From: Parascedosporium putredinis | Taxonomy: Eukaryota > Ascomycota > Sordariomycetes > Microascales > Microascaceae | Direction: 5' to 3' | NCBI GenBank assembly: GCA_949357655.1 | Contig: CASHTG010000017.1 | Span: 1 to 64,000, forward strand | Length of the DNA stretch: 64,000 bases | Part shown: positions 46,939-58,766 of the stretch, piece by piece | Numbering within the stretch: the stretch's first letter is position 1 | Layout of the letters: each line of letters starts with the position of its first letter | Position numbers and translations under genes: made by a program | Notes under the pieces: model-generated | Told to the model about the DNA's origin: nothing | Seen by the model: the letters and a program-made list of their open reading frames with translations, nothing else | The model's database searches: none

Positions 46939-48502
46939 ACCAAGATGAGTATCCCACGATTATCACTACGTGGGTCAAGTTCCTTGTGTGTCAGGTGGTC
47001 CTGGCCAGAATGGGTGCTCGACCTACCCCTTAAATACATGAGAACATGAGCAGGTCACCGAGTATCGGAAGCCAGCTCGGGTCAATAGAACCCGATACCA
47101 CCATCACGCGGCGCAGTGGAGCCGGTACGGGCCGCACTAGTCCCTCTTGAGTAGTGCTTCGCGGATCGAGAACCGGAGAATTGCCGGCTGGATATATGAC
47201 AAAATGGTATCCTCAGCCCCTCAGATAGAAACAATCGATGCCACCACATTGAAATCTGTATCAGCACTTATAAAGTACATGTAGATTCACTCCACAGCTA
47301 AGTCGTATACTCTAGCATCTCTATGTATTTGGGAGATGACAGTAAAGTATATTCTTACATCCTCTACCTTAATGTCCCCATTCCTACAACACGGTTTCGC
47401 CAAAGGGCTTCTTGGGTACCGACGGGCTAGTGCCCCCAATTCCCTAGGACAAGAGGGCAAGATCATTCTTCAATTTACGGCGAACAATCTTGGAAGCCAT
47501 CCTCTGCCACGAGTCTACCTCCTCCTGGATAGGAACTAACTATGGTGAAGTCCCAGAAGACTTCAACCTATAACGTTGATGCTTAGGCTGACTCAACGAC
47601 CGGAGTTAGACAGCGGCCTGACCATGTCCTACTAGACCCTACCTGACTGTCGTCCTAGCGTCTTTACAGCATATCCGTCCACCCTGTTTAAGACTTGTGA
47701 CCATTGAGCTCCGCATCGGGTATGATTGACTGCGGAAAACTTAGGTACCCTTCATTCCCATCCCCTAAGGCCACAACTGGACAAGCTTTCTCCAACGCAT
47801 GTCCTACTAGCTGTCGATGCCTTAACGCACCTGACTTGGACTTGAGGCATCTTGGTCAGTGTCCGCTGATTATGAGAGTGTGGGGCATCAGCAGACCAAC
47901 CAGACAATTGATCAAGCTGAATCTTTCAATCTTCCCCAATTACGTGTCCTGACATTTATTCCGCTGAGACATCTGGTTAGGCCTCAAGCCAGTAAATCTG
48001 TGTCCCGATGACACGTCAATATTGGGAATCAGGCAATCAGCCGTTTTGACAAACTCTTTTGACCATTCATCCAGAGTATCCTATTGTGTCGCTAGAATCT
48101 GCAGTGGAGGTCAGGGGCTAGATTGAATGACAGCTTAGTCGCAGCAACGTGGTTGGCTCAGTCGGCGGCTCCACCTCGCCTCACAGTCCCGGCAGGTCAG
48201 CGCCGGCGCCAATCATAGAGGCATAGAATCTCGCCCTATTTTCGCCCTGGCACCAGCGCCCAAACGCGAGCTTCAGGCGCTGAGCGTGTTACCCAACATC
48301 GGGCGGCATCGGGCATTTTACACGCGCGTCAAAATTGTATATCAATTCATGCCTCTCCTGCACTTCGTCTTCTAGCTTTTTACTTCTCCAGAGCCATCTC
48401 TCAAGTCAAACAATAGCACGCACATACCAAAGATCCCAACCTGTTTCTTCACCCTCCACACTTCTTCAACGAAAGCATAATCCTCCACATCCTCTCTTCA
48501 CC
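46939..48502. other. Intergenic, 1.6 kb
   Basis: Promoter of the leftward GH78 gene, then sequence without a supported gene, then the promoter and 5' UTR of the rightward 48.5 kb gene (CT-rich before the ATG). Confidence 0.5.
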
Positions 48503-49138
48503 ATGTCTCGCGTTCAGCCCCTTAACACCACCAACGATCTCCAGAACTTCGTCAATTCCAAACCCTTCGTGGTTCTCAAGGCCTCCATGGCTAGGTACGA
48601 AGGGGACGCCACAGACCGCAACATATTCAACAGCGTGTCCAATGAGTACCCGGTCCTCTCCTTCGCCGAGATCGATCTCGAGAGCGCCAGACAGTTTGTT
48701 GGTTTCAGCGGCGGGGTCCCCGCCCCCGGGTCCATTCTGCTCTTCCGGAACAATCAGCTCGATGAGGTGCATCCCATGAGCTCGAGGTGGAAGGACTTCC
48801 TTGACGAGTTCTCCCAGTATGCCTACAACTCGCGCGGCTCTCACGGCTCCCGAAGCGCCTTTGCTGCCCTCGAGGCTCCTAGCCCCCAAAGCGACTACGT
48901 CACCCAGGGAGCCCACAACCCCCAGGACTCCTACGAGTCCCGAAGCGTCTACAACCCTCAAGCTGGCCATGGTCCTCGATCTACGTACAGCTCCCACGAA
49001 TCTCGTGCTCCCTCTAGCACATATAGCTCCCATCAATCTCGTGCTCCGCCGAGCGCCTATAGCTCGCGGAGCAGCTACAACTCTCAGGAAGGCTACAGCC
49101 CCCGAAGCGAATACGGTCCCCGTGCCATTGGCTACTAG
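48503..49138 (+). CDS. Low-complexity protein with thioredoxin-like N-terminal half
   Basis: From the first ATG (MSRVQPLNTTNDLQNFV) an intact 211-aa protein is read. The first 110 residues look like a thioredoxin-fold domain without the CxxC: LQNFVNSKPFVVLKASM, then FAEIDLESARQFVGFSGGVPAPGSILLFRNN, where a cis-Pro-like GVPAPGS precedes a beta strand. The second half is about 100 residues of Ser, Tyr, Arg, Gln and Asn repeats of the kind SYNSQ, YSSHESRAPSS and SRSAYNPQ, with no hydrophobic core, so it is probably disordered. No signal peptide or membrane segment is seen. Such Tyr/Ser/Arg-rich tails can drive self-assembly or RNA or cell-wall interactions; that is inference. The gene has no introns in its coding part. 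Confidence 0.75.
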   Translation: MSRVQPLNTTNDLQNFVNSKPFVVLKASMARYEGDATDRNIFNSVSNEYPVLSFAEIDLESARQFVGFSGGVPAPGSILLFRNNQLDEVHPMSSRWKDFLDEFSQYAYNSRGSHGSRSAFAALEAPSPQSDYVTQGAHNPQDSYESRSVYNPQAGHGPRSTYSSHESRAPSSTYSSHQSRAPPSAYSSRSSYNSQEGYSPRSEYGPRAIGY

Positions 49139-50706
49139 GTACCAACATCTCTGTGCCCAAAATAGCCACGACTAAGGTATCTATCGGGCAAAGAGTAAAT
49201 TGGAGGCGAGACGGCACAACCCGTTCACTCCCCGCTGTAGAGGCGTACGTCTCCGAATGGTGCTCTTCAAGCTATCGTCTGGAACGATTACATAGCTAGT
49301 TTTGAGTACTAGAACTAGTTCTTTTAAGGGGATTAATAAATTCGGCAATTCTGAAAACATGAAAACAGATCCATGAGTAACTGAGCAGGTGACCTTTGAA
49401 ATGTTAGTGAGGAGGCTAAGGCTAGACTCGAATTCTGGAACTAGCGGATTCAATAACTGTCCTTTTCAGAGTCGATAACTCTATCTCTCGTGCGCCATTT
49501 CTAGTGAAGTGGAAGGTCAAACGGCAGCCTGTAAATGAGTGCGTAGGTTCACAGAAGATGGAAGTGGGAGGCGATTGGTGGGGAGTGAGGTAGAACAGAG
49601 TGGGGAAGCCAGTACCGGCACGACAGAGGGCGCAGGAGCAGTAACATCGAAAGGTACTAATAGAACGATGAATGATGAATAGAGTACATCACATGAAAGT
49701 AATTTTAGCATAGCGAGCGCCGACCAGGAAAGTACCCGCAAGAGTCGACAGATTCGTCACACCTAGATTGCAGTCACACTGACTCGTAGCAAAGACCTTT
49801 ACTTGAAATTTCATGTCGCCAGTAGCATTAGCTCAACTCAACCCATATCCCGTAAGTCTTTACACAAGAACAAGAAAAGTTGTTATTTTGCTGCCCTCTT
49901 CTGTCTACAGGATTCGGGGATAGTCTCAGCTCCTCATGCACCAAAGTGAAGCCTGGTCTAAAAATAAAGTCTGGCTTCGCGGGGTTATCACTGCAGACAG
50001 AGCAAGGCGGCATTTCAGCTTGGGGCGGAAGGAGGGCACACGTTCGCATCCATAGCTGAGCCATCGGCGCGTATTTTGGCCCGTATCCGCCCCGTCACAG
50101 GTCAGTGGCTTTTTCGGATTCATCATACGAAACAAAAGATAGCGTGCCTCCGAGCGGACAAGTGCGTGGCGGACAGGAGGGATTCTTTGAAATAAAGAAA
50201 GAAGGAAAGAAGAGAAGAGCTAAGCATGTTAGCCCCTAGCCCAAGGCTCGGCGCAACGAGATCGGTGAAAGGTCACAGACAGGGACCGAAGGCTCTGCCC
50301 TTCTGCGATCCCCGCGTCGGATATTGAACGGGCTGTCTCGATGGCCGCAGCGATAGCCACCGCCACCAGGCTTCATACGAAAAGGGAGGTAACACAAGGC
50401 AGGCGACGAGCAAAACTCATCCAATTTAGCACAATCTTGGAATTTGGCGTGCTCTGTAACTTGGCTCGCCTTGGGCGATCATCGTTGCCGGTAGGCTGGG
50501 CTCCGTGGAAGCGGATTGTAAATAGCGCGATGGGCCAGCCCTTCCTCTTTCATTCTTCTCAGATCGCGTGGTCTCCTTTATGGTAACTACCAATATCACT
50601 ACGTCGCACTACGTTCCGCATTACCAGAATCTTCTTCATTTAGTCTTCTTGGACGCCTAACGTGCGCAGATAGTGTCGCTCAACAAGTCTTCCTCTTCGC
50701 TTTCCA
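49139..50706. other. Intergenic, 1.6 kb
   Basis: No supported gene. Minus-strand frames at 49181-50135 have no recognised domain. The right end is the promoter of the 50.7 kb gene. Confidence 0.45.
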
Positions 50707-52591
50707 ATGTCGCCTCCAACTGTCGATGGCTCTCTGCACGAACTTCTTCCCCTGGAAAATAATTCTGATGGAGAGAAGCATCCGCCTTTCTCTAACGTTA
50801 ATCGCAGGCGTCAAAAAGCCAAAGAGCACTCTCGAGGTTTAATAGGGCAGTGCGGCGACTATCTTGATACTCGTTCCGTCATCGATCACGACCTGGTATG
50901 GCGTCATCTGGCTCTACATCTTGAAGCAACATTATGACGCTGGTTTGAAGTATAGAGATTTGTCAGGGTCTTTGATATTCTACTCGTGGTTCATTATCAA
51001 TATCTTTGCTCTGTCATTGACTGGGTATGGACTTCGAGGCATCAAACGTGGCATGCCTGAATCAAAATCCTGGCAAACAATTGTTTTCGCCTCTTGGGGC
51101 AACAGCGCCTCGGCTCCGAGGGCATCGTCCATCGTCCGGATCGCCCAACGTCTCTGGAACGATCGTAAACGATGGCTTCTATTCCTGATAGAGTTCTTGC
51201 CGTATTGCGCGTTTCCGCTGTCAGGTCTTGTCTTTGAGCTCAGCGACGGATACGTCAAGGCAGAGAGGGGCACGCAACGGTTATCGGGGCAAACGAAACG
51301 AACTTCTACAAGTTCACTGACACGGCCAACGCGGCATTTCCTGCCTGGAAGGCCGGACTCAATCCAGTCCTGCCAGGGTTTGGTATTTTATACACGGCGC
51401 CAAACTTCAACCGGGCTGGCCACCCAGACCTCTCGACGTTCCCAAACTCACTGCCACTGCAGTCTTCTATCCCTAGCATGTTCCTAGCACCACAATCTAA
51501 AACGCCCGTATCGGGCAGGGCGTGGGGCCTCCAACTCAACTACAGCTGTTCCATCGTCAAGGATGTCTCCGAGTTTACGATTCTAAGCGAAAGATCTGCC
51601 GCGACATTCAAATCTTATTCATCTTCCGGGGACTTTTGGTCCACCCGGAAACCCAATGTGGTTCTTGACACGCCGCGAGGCGCCGAGATAACACTTTTCA
51701 GTAGCGGCACGGATTCGTCGGAGCATAACATCTGGTCCTATTCCGAGATAGGAATCAAGCTTGGAGACCCTAGGTCTCTATTTCTTGACGTATACGATCA
51801 TCCGCAGGCCGACCCCCTGTGGGGGTTTTGAGCAGGCGCTCTGGCAGCTGAATATACAGGGGTTATATGAGAAAACGTTAGGGTCCTATGGATCGATAGG
51901 TTTCAATCATTCGATTGGCCCCACGGTTAGGGGCATGGGAAGTCCTTATTTTCTCGAAAACAACACTCTTACACTCAATCGTACATTCTTTTCAATGCAG
52001 GGGTCCAATCAATCTATGATCGAGGAAGCGGTGAACAGGCTTCTTTACCAGTATTCCAACGACTATGGCACTCCCATTCAGGACATCGCAGACCCTATTG
52101 GTGTACGCTGCACCTGGTCCTCAAGCGTTGGGACTGCAGATTTGGAACGTTCGACATCAACGTTCGACAACTTTGAAGCTGTGCCACCATAAACAGCGCT
52201 TGGATATGGGAGAGTCTTCGGCAAGAAAGCACTGGATATTCTCACGGCAGTGTCCCAGTTTGAAAATTACCAAGTCAGCCATTTGCCATTGCCGAAGAAA
52301 CATGGCAGCCTCGACATATGGACATGCTATGTCAACTCGCAGGCATTATTGCAGTCGATCCTTTTGGGATTTGGCCTCGATGGGCTCGAGCTCATGTATA
52401 ATGTGGTGACTGCTTTTGAAAGGGAATGGCTGCATCCTGAGCTAACACCATCGCAAAAAGATAAGATTTTGACGATCGCAACATTAGTCCCGCGGAGCGA
52501 TATTCTCGGGTGGGCGGTCTTTGTGTTGTTTTGTCTCTGGACCTCGCTTTGCCTTCTCGTCGGGTTATGGGATGGGTTTGGCCATTTTTGA
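50707..52591 (+). CDS. Multi-pass membrane protein with glycosylated external domain, function unknown
   Basis: The start ATG at 50707 (MSPPTVDG) is followed by a putative intron 50797-50845. Hydrophobic segments include AATILILVPSSITTWYGVIWLYIL, SLIFYSWFIINIFALSLTGYG, and WLLFLIEFLPYCAFPLSGLVF. A long hydrophilic region carries several sequons (NETN, NYS, NHS, NNT, NRT, NQS) and a VRCTW motif, and a last span reads ILGWAVFVLFCLWTSLCLLVGLW. Added bases at GGGG 51267-51270, CCCCC 51813-51817 and GGGGG 51821-51825 give one 612-residue frame, except for an in-frame TAA at 52190-52192 between AVPP and TALGYG that remains. The plan (N-terminal spans, glycosylated domain, C-terminal span) is like that of the 9.5 kb gene. 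No named family is recognised. Confidence 0.55.
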
Positions 52592-53113
52592 ACAGACAGT
52601 TCGGGTGCGAGCGTGCCAAGGATGGGTAAATAGGAAGATAACATACCGGCTATGACTTGATAGAGATATGGGGCGGCTTAGCGAGCCGGCAAGGATTAGC
52701 TCATCTCTTTCATAGCGTGTCTTGCGTGTGTGGACATGGGCGTAATGTGGTTGATCAATGTGTTTGAGATGTTGGTTAACGGGTAGTGCGCTGTCGCACG
52801 GAAACGGGATTATGCCACTGCCCCACTTTTAGTCTGGGCCGCCGTCACCGTCACGGCGACTCATTCACTTGACGTCATCGGCGACACGTCGCGGCCGTGG
52901 TAATTGGGGATCTGACTAAACTTGATTTCGCCGCCGCCCTTTTTCGGGCTTTCATACTAGTTTGTTTGTTTGTTTTCTTAAGTGGACTGCCAAAGTTTTG
53001 AGAGTTTTCCTAAAAGTTTTCGGCGTATTTCAAGAACAAAGCGCCAGCCTTCTCCTCTGCCTTGCTGTTGTTGTGAGGCGAGTTACCACGAGATCACACC
53101 TCCGGAGCGGAAG
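52592..53113. other. Intergenic, promoter of the 53.1 kb gene
   Basis: About 520 bp. The frame of the next gene stays open upstream to about 52982, but the Met at 53114 starts the better-looking protein (MEPYHQNGHE) after a GGAGCGGAAG leader. No other feature is seen. Confidence 0.4.
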
Positions 53114-55194
53114 ATGGAACCGTACCATCAGAACGGCCACGAGCAACCCGAGCACACACCTCGACTGCCATCGCCACCGAATCTGCGACCTTCTTCGCCT
53201 CCTGTGCCATTTGAAGCGCCGTCACCGTCGTCGGAAGACACGAATGTGACTGCATTGAATAACGAACCTCCCCCAACCCGGCCGCCCCTAGCGACCTTTG
53301 CCCCGCGCCTCTCGACCGTACCCTCCAACGCCTCACGGCCGACTTCTCTACAAACCGAGGATGGCCGACAAATACAACGCGTCCCCAGCATCCGCCTTCG
53401 CCGCCTCCGTCATATTGCTTCGCCGAGTCCATTGGGCGTGTCACAAGCGACGAGCGCCGGACTAGTGGACGATGGCTCGCACGGGCGCCCACGAAGTGTC
53501 TCCGAACCTCGGCGGAATAATTGGGGGACAGGGGTCTTTCCTCCACCGCCACACGCCACCGATCGTGCACCGATTCCCTTGCCCCGCCTCACCGAAGAAG
53601 GCCGGCGACCGAGTCTTTCGGAGCTGGGCCATACCTTGTCATCGAACTCGTTTCCCATTACGCATCGACCGCAAGGACAGGAAGACAACGCGCAAGCAGG
53701 GACTAATGCCCAAGAGCCCATTCGGAGGCTTCGGGGCGCGAGGACCCTAAGCAAACTTTTCCACCCAGGCCAGAATGCTGCTGTGCAGGGTCCTAGCAAG
53801 GCCCCAGCAGGCGGAAGAGATGTTGAGGAGTACGATGCCCGTCTTGTGGATTGGCTCGATGTTTTCGGTTTGTCTACCCACTCGGATAAAGAAATACCAG
53901 ATATTATTGTGCTAATCTTGCCGGAATCTAGATCCCGAGATTCAAACATTGTCAACCTTGACAAACGTCCAGAATTCGCTCTTCGTTCCCGACCTTGGCG
54001 GTTTAATCAATCGACGGCCGACATATATTCTCTCCGACTACGAGCGAGGGCTGCAAGCCAAAGGCGATCGACGGCAAGGGCAAGAGCCCGTGGCGGAAGA
54101 AGAGGAGCAAGGGCCTGAGACAGGCCAGCGGCCAGCCGTCGAACGTGTGAGCTCAATCTCGTCACGCCTTACCGACTCGCACTATGCTGCTCTCCCCACG
54201 GAACAACCCTGGACGGGTGGACGGAAGAGGAAAAGATGGAATTGGAGGATCGGGTGCGCCACATGCTGCACTCTCGGCGATCGCGCTTCAAACGGGGGTT
54301 AAAGGGGTTCGGCCAATACGTTCGAACACCCCTGGGCTTCTTCGTCACGCTGTATGCCGTCCTTATCACGCTGTTTGGCTTGGCCTGGGTGCTCTTCCTC
54401 ATCGGCTGGATTTACGTCGGCGACGAGCAATTATACGCCATCCACGTCATTGATAGTGTCCTCGTCGCGCTCTTCGCCATCGTCGGCGACGGCATGGCGC
54501 CGCTTCGAGCCATCGATACGTATCACCTGGTGTATGTCGTTCGCTACAGTCGCATCGTGAAGAAAAAGAACAAGCGTCAGGACCCTGAGACGGAGGCCAT
54601 AGCACAGCCCCTCGAACAAGGCGCAGAACGTACTTCTGAGCAAGGGGCCACCATGGTCCAGGCACAAAAGTCGATGAGCAACCTCCCTCAGAATCCCGAC
54701 AGCCCACCCACAATGATACCGCCGCCTCAGGACGATCCTCAAGATGATTTGGAAAGTGGAAAGATTTCCGAGGGTGGCAACATGGACTACGAGCGGGAAG
54801 CACTGGCTCTCTCGCCCAAGCAGCTTCATAGCCTTTGTCATCACCAAAAGAAGCTGTCCAAGTCGCACAGCTTCTATAAGTCCCAGGAGACATCTACACA
54901 TTATGCCTTCCCCTGAGCTACCTTGTCGCGATTGTTGTCCTCCTCGACTTTCACTCGTGCCTACAAATCTCGCTTGGAGCATGCACATGGGGTATCGACT
55001 ACCGCACGAGGCCAATGGCCATTACAACTACCATTCTTTGTGTCAGCATCACCTGCAATATCACAGCGGGTTTACTGATTAGCATTGGCGACCGGAAAAC
55101 GAGAAAGAAAGATGTTGTCGCGTTGCTGGATCGACAAGAGCTTACTGCTGCAGCCATAAAGCGAGTGAAGAAGGGGAAGAAGAGCGATAGTTGA
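53114..55194 (+). CDS. Integral membrane protein, DUF2985-like
   Basis: A long disordered N-terminal half rich in Pro, Ser, Arg and Gln (for example PNLRPSSPPVPFEAPSP) is followed by a proposed intron (53868-53931), a basic segment (EEEKMELEDRVRHMLHSRRSRFKRGLKGF), then the membrane part: TPLGFFVTLYAVLITLFGLAWVLFLIGWIYVG, VIDSVLVALFAIVGDGMAPLRAID, and after a Gln/Pro-rich loop SYLVAIVVLLDFHSCLQISLG and TTTILCVSITCNITAGLLISIGD. The first spans with FFVTLY and the bound P-x-R-x-x-D match the DUF2985 pattern of fungal membrane proteins of unknown role. One base is missing at GGG 54215-54217 and one at CCCC 54910-54913; the corrected length is 672 aa. Regulation through the phosphorylatable N-terminus is only a guess. 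Confidence 0.75.
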
Positions 55195-56900
55195 AACCCG
55201 CGAAATGATGGGTAAAACCGCGCATGGGCTCGGGAAATGACTCGGGCTGATACCTCCAAGTTGACCACGCTTTGTTTATGTTTTTTGTTGATACCCCGCC
55301 TAATTTGTCACAAATTTCACCACATTTTTGCCTCAGTTGATAGCGTCCATAGACTTGTACTTTGATTTCACTGGCTAGATAGACTTATACGGATTTTTGG
55401 TCACGATTTATCGTGAGATTTGTCCCGATGTGAAGAGATCAGTTTGTTGTTTCCCGACCGCATGGTGTAGAAATTTGGCTCTCCATGCCCATCCTTAGTC
55501 TGATTAGACGGCACGATATCTTCGCAATCGAAACATACTAGATTCCTGCCGAAGAAATCTACTTCACCACCAAGTGCCCGTGGTGCCCTTCTTCGTCCCA
55601 TCCCTTCAGGGGTGCTTGTTTAGGCGCCTCGAAGCCCGCTGAAAGAGAACGACTCGGCCTAATATGCAGTGCTACATTCTGTTACAGGAAAGGATTTACA
55701 GCTTGCTATCGTGGTATATAGGCTAGCATGCCCCAAAGCACTGGGTCGGTTGCGTTTGTCAAAAGGAAGTAACACCCTTCACCGAAACGACCTATTGAAG
55801 CGCTTGATCAAGGCCCACGGGCATCGCGACGCGGCATTGTTATGGTGAGTGCTGCCCGATGACCACGACCGGCCGGGTACCAGCCAAGTCAAAAAGCAAA
55901 CGGCCAAATTAAGTGTGTGCTGCTGAGGCCGTTAAAGGGGCAACCATGGACTTCGCGAGGCGCAGTGGTCCACGATCGTATGACCAATGGTCCATGCAGC
56001 GCGAATCCTTCGGAGCAGGCGTTATCAACTGGCGGTTGAACGAGGAAGACGTAGTCTTTATTGGTGAACAAGCCGAATGCTACCGCCCATGCGCTAGGGC
56101 AGGCCGTTGGAGGATGGGGTATGCTGGACAACGTGCGCACACTCTCCCGGGATACGAGTGTGCGCTGTTCACCTTGGCCCCCCTCCTTCAGTCGGAATTG
56201 TTGAAAATGGGGGGACGCGGAAGGATGCTTCGGTGCAGGTAGTTGTACATGGTTCTAGCAACCCTCTTCTCCTAGCAGTGTTGGCAACGAAGAGGTTCTT
56301 GTCGAAAGGAAGAGGTACCGGCATTGTATTACACCGTTGACGAGAAATTAACCCAGGCAATATTTCAACTCCCAGTCTCGTGGGAAGGATTAAGCTTATT
56401 TTCCGAATTCAGCGCCCCTGCCGCTTCCATCCAATCAATGGGCTGAACCACCGTCGTATTCATTTTTCGGTGGTCAGCCAGGGGCTTATCGCGCCCAATC
56501 CGGGCTCTCGAAATGCGATGGAACTCTGCCAACTACAGCTGCTTGACCTGTCTACCTCATCGCGATACTAGGAGTTGACAAGTACATTTCTCAGAGCCAC
56601 AAAGTCTCTTCCATTCCCCCTGTTTCTCACACATTCTTGGGAGTCGTGTTTTCATGCATGGTTCTGGCATTCGGCAGATATGACTGTTTTCTCGCTGTCA
56701 TTCGGGTTCAAACGCAAGAGAAGGAATTGCTTGGGGGCCAAGGGCCAACCACCTTTGGGATTGAGATATAAATATAATAAATAGACTCTAACTTGCCTCC
56801 TCGGTACCCATACGCTCCCTCCACCCCCTTTGCGGTCTTTTCAAGCCTCGTTTACCGCAAACTCAAAGAGGGCCCAAGTTGCCAGCGAGCCGAATTCACA
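55195..56900. other. Intergenic, 1.7 kb
   Basis: No supported gene. Short frames at 55889-56340 on both strands lack domains. An A/T-rich TATAAATATAATAAATAG lies at about 56766-56783, some 120 bp before the next ATG, and is the likely core promoter. Confidence 0.45.
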
Positions 56901-58219
56901 ATGGTCTCCTTCAAGGTTCCAGTCTTCTTCCTCGCTCTTGCCGCCCAAGCGCTTGGACAAGGCCAAAATGGAGACGTCACTTGCAGCACGCGATACTCGA
57001 CGAAATCGGTCAAGACGGTGACGACCAAGACGTCGACTCGATATACTACGGTGACGCACACCGAGCGGGTCCCCAAGATCCAGACCATCACGGTGTATCC
57101 GACCCCGAGGACGACGACAACGACCACCACCTCGACCAAGGTCTCGACGAAGACTGTGACGAACACCTCAAGCAGCCGGCTCAGTCAACTACGATTACCA
57201 GTAAGTTGGCCGTAACGGCCGTGACTAGTGCCGATGGTAGTCGGCGTTACCCCTCGCTTGGCTAACAATAACCACAGGCACCTTCTACGAGACGGCGGAT
57301 GGCGGTACCATCACGGTGGTATCTACCGAGCTTAGTACTGTTACGACAACTTCTACGTCAACCTCGACGGTGCCAACCCCGGCCGGATTTACCCCCGTTG
57401 TGCCCATGCCCGATAACGGGGCGTCACCGTTGATCAGAGCACGTAGACATGAACAGAGCAAGCCGGCGGTTCACCGACGAGATGCCAGTACGCTCCAGGT
57501 CAACTCCGGTGATCGGCAGTTCATTCGGCCCCCTTTCCAAGTCGCCGTCAATTGCTTATCCGTGGTTACTCGAACGGTCACCAAAACAGTTTACACCACG
57601 ACTCCATACACGACGACTGCTCCTCAGCAGACCAAAACAACCACCGCTGTAATTACGTCCTCGACGACTGTGACTAAATATCCTTCCGGTGGCAGCTCGT
57701 CAACAGTGACCGTGATTGTATCTACCACGCTCACGACAACAGAAACTCATACTACAACCTCCACCACTACCATTCCTGGTAAGTTATGCCTTGGTTTCTC
57801 CCTGTACTCTCCCCTTATACACTGCGACCTTATTCAGTTTGGTGTCCGTACTAATCTTCCATTTCGCTCGTTCAGTGTCCTACACAACTGTGGTACCGGC
57901 TGCTCGGCCAGTATATGAAGCCTGCAACGCTCGTAACATATACGGCGGCTCAGGTCTCCGATACCCCGATAGGTTCTCCTTTTCGGATATCAATTTTGAC
58001 GGATCCGAAGGCTACACCCCGTATGAATGCTGCGTCAGGTGCCAGGAGGCGGGCCCCAGCTGCGTGGGAACTCTCTACGTATCTGGGTATTGGTGCAATC
58101 TTATGATGGTAGATACACCTCAATGCGGCTCCGGAAGAGTCCTTTATGGGGAAGGAACCTCGTATTTTGGTAACATCATGAGCAACGGCCCATGCCATCA
58201 ATGGGAGCATGGGGTATAA
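56901..58219 (+). CDS. Secreted Thr-rich cell-surface protein with C-terminal cysteine module
   Basis: The ATG at 56901 starts a signal peptide (MVSFKVPVFFLALAAQALGQ). The body is a mucin-like array of Thr/Ser with Val, Tyr and Lys spacers (TVTTKTSTRYTTVTHTE; TTTTTTSTKVSTKT), broken by an AVHRRDAS basic stretch that could be a Kex2 site. Introns are 57201-57277 and 57779-57875. The last about 100 residues form a cysteine module: ACNARNIYGG, ECCVRCQEAGPSCVGTLYVSG, WCNLMMVD, QCGSG, GPCHQWEHGV. This resembles PAN/apple-like domains seen at the ends of fungal wall proteins. No GPI-anchor signal is seen. One extra base at CC 57176-57177 is needed; the corrected length is 381 aa. Expected role: wall glycoprotein or adhesin, heavily O-mannosylated. 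Confidence 0.75.
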
Positions 58220-58766
58220 ACCCTCCAGCCAAGACATGTCATTAAGCGCAGCGGATGGATGGACCTGCCATTCCCAGACGGAAAGTCCTCCGCTGTGAAC
58301 CACAAGGTCTGTTCAGAGGTGTGAGTCCATTTTAGATTTAGGAGGCATCGCGGATGCAGACACTTAATATATTAATATAGCGTGGAACCCAAAAGGCATC
58401 CACCTTTGCTGAGACAGCCACCCACGCGAAATCAATGAGCATCCTCTAGGTTCCACTTAGGTTTCTCTGGTAGAAATATTGTCATTCGCGACCCTCGCCC
58501 TCGACCTTCAATTCATTGATATGGTATTCTTTCTGTGATATTCTTTAATCGGGGTGACTGACAGTCTTTAGGTCCCCGGTACAACACTAGATCCTTTGTC
58601 CCAGCATAATATCTTCCTCCACTCCTCGGCCCGGCCGCGCAGCGTGACATAATCTCTCTTACCAGCCCAATCCCCTCGATCTCGAAACCTCACAATCAGA
58701 TAACAAGCGATCAGTGCCGCCTTGAAACCCCGAGAACGATACCGACTGCGGCTGCTCGAGAACGCC
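58220..58766. other. Intergenic
   Basis: 3' flank of the cell-surface protein gene and promoter of the methyltransferase gene. Nothing else seen. Confidence 0.45.

Noticed and set aside
48449..49036. 195-aa minus-strand frame with Gly/Val-rich translation
   Set aside because: Antisense shadow of the intact 48.5 kb gene, caused by its GC-rich codon positions.
53094..53964. Long minus-strand frames
   Set aside because: Antisense of the Pro/Ser-rich N-terminal half of the DUF2985-like gene.
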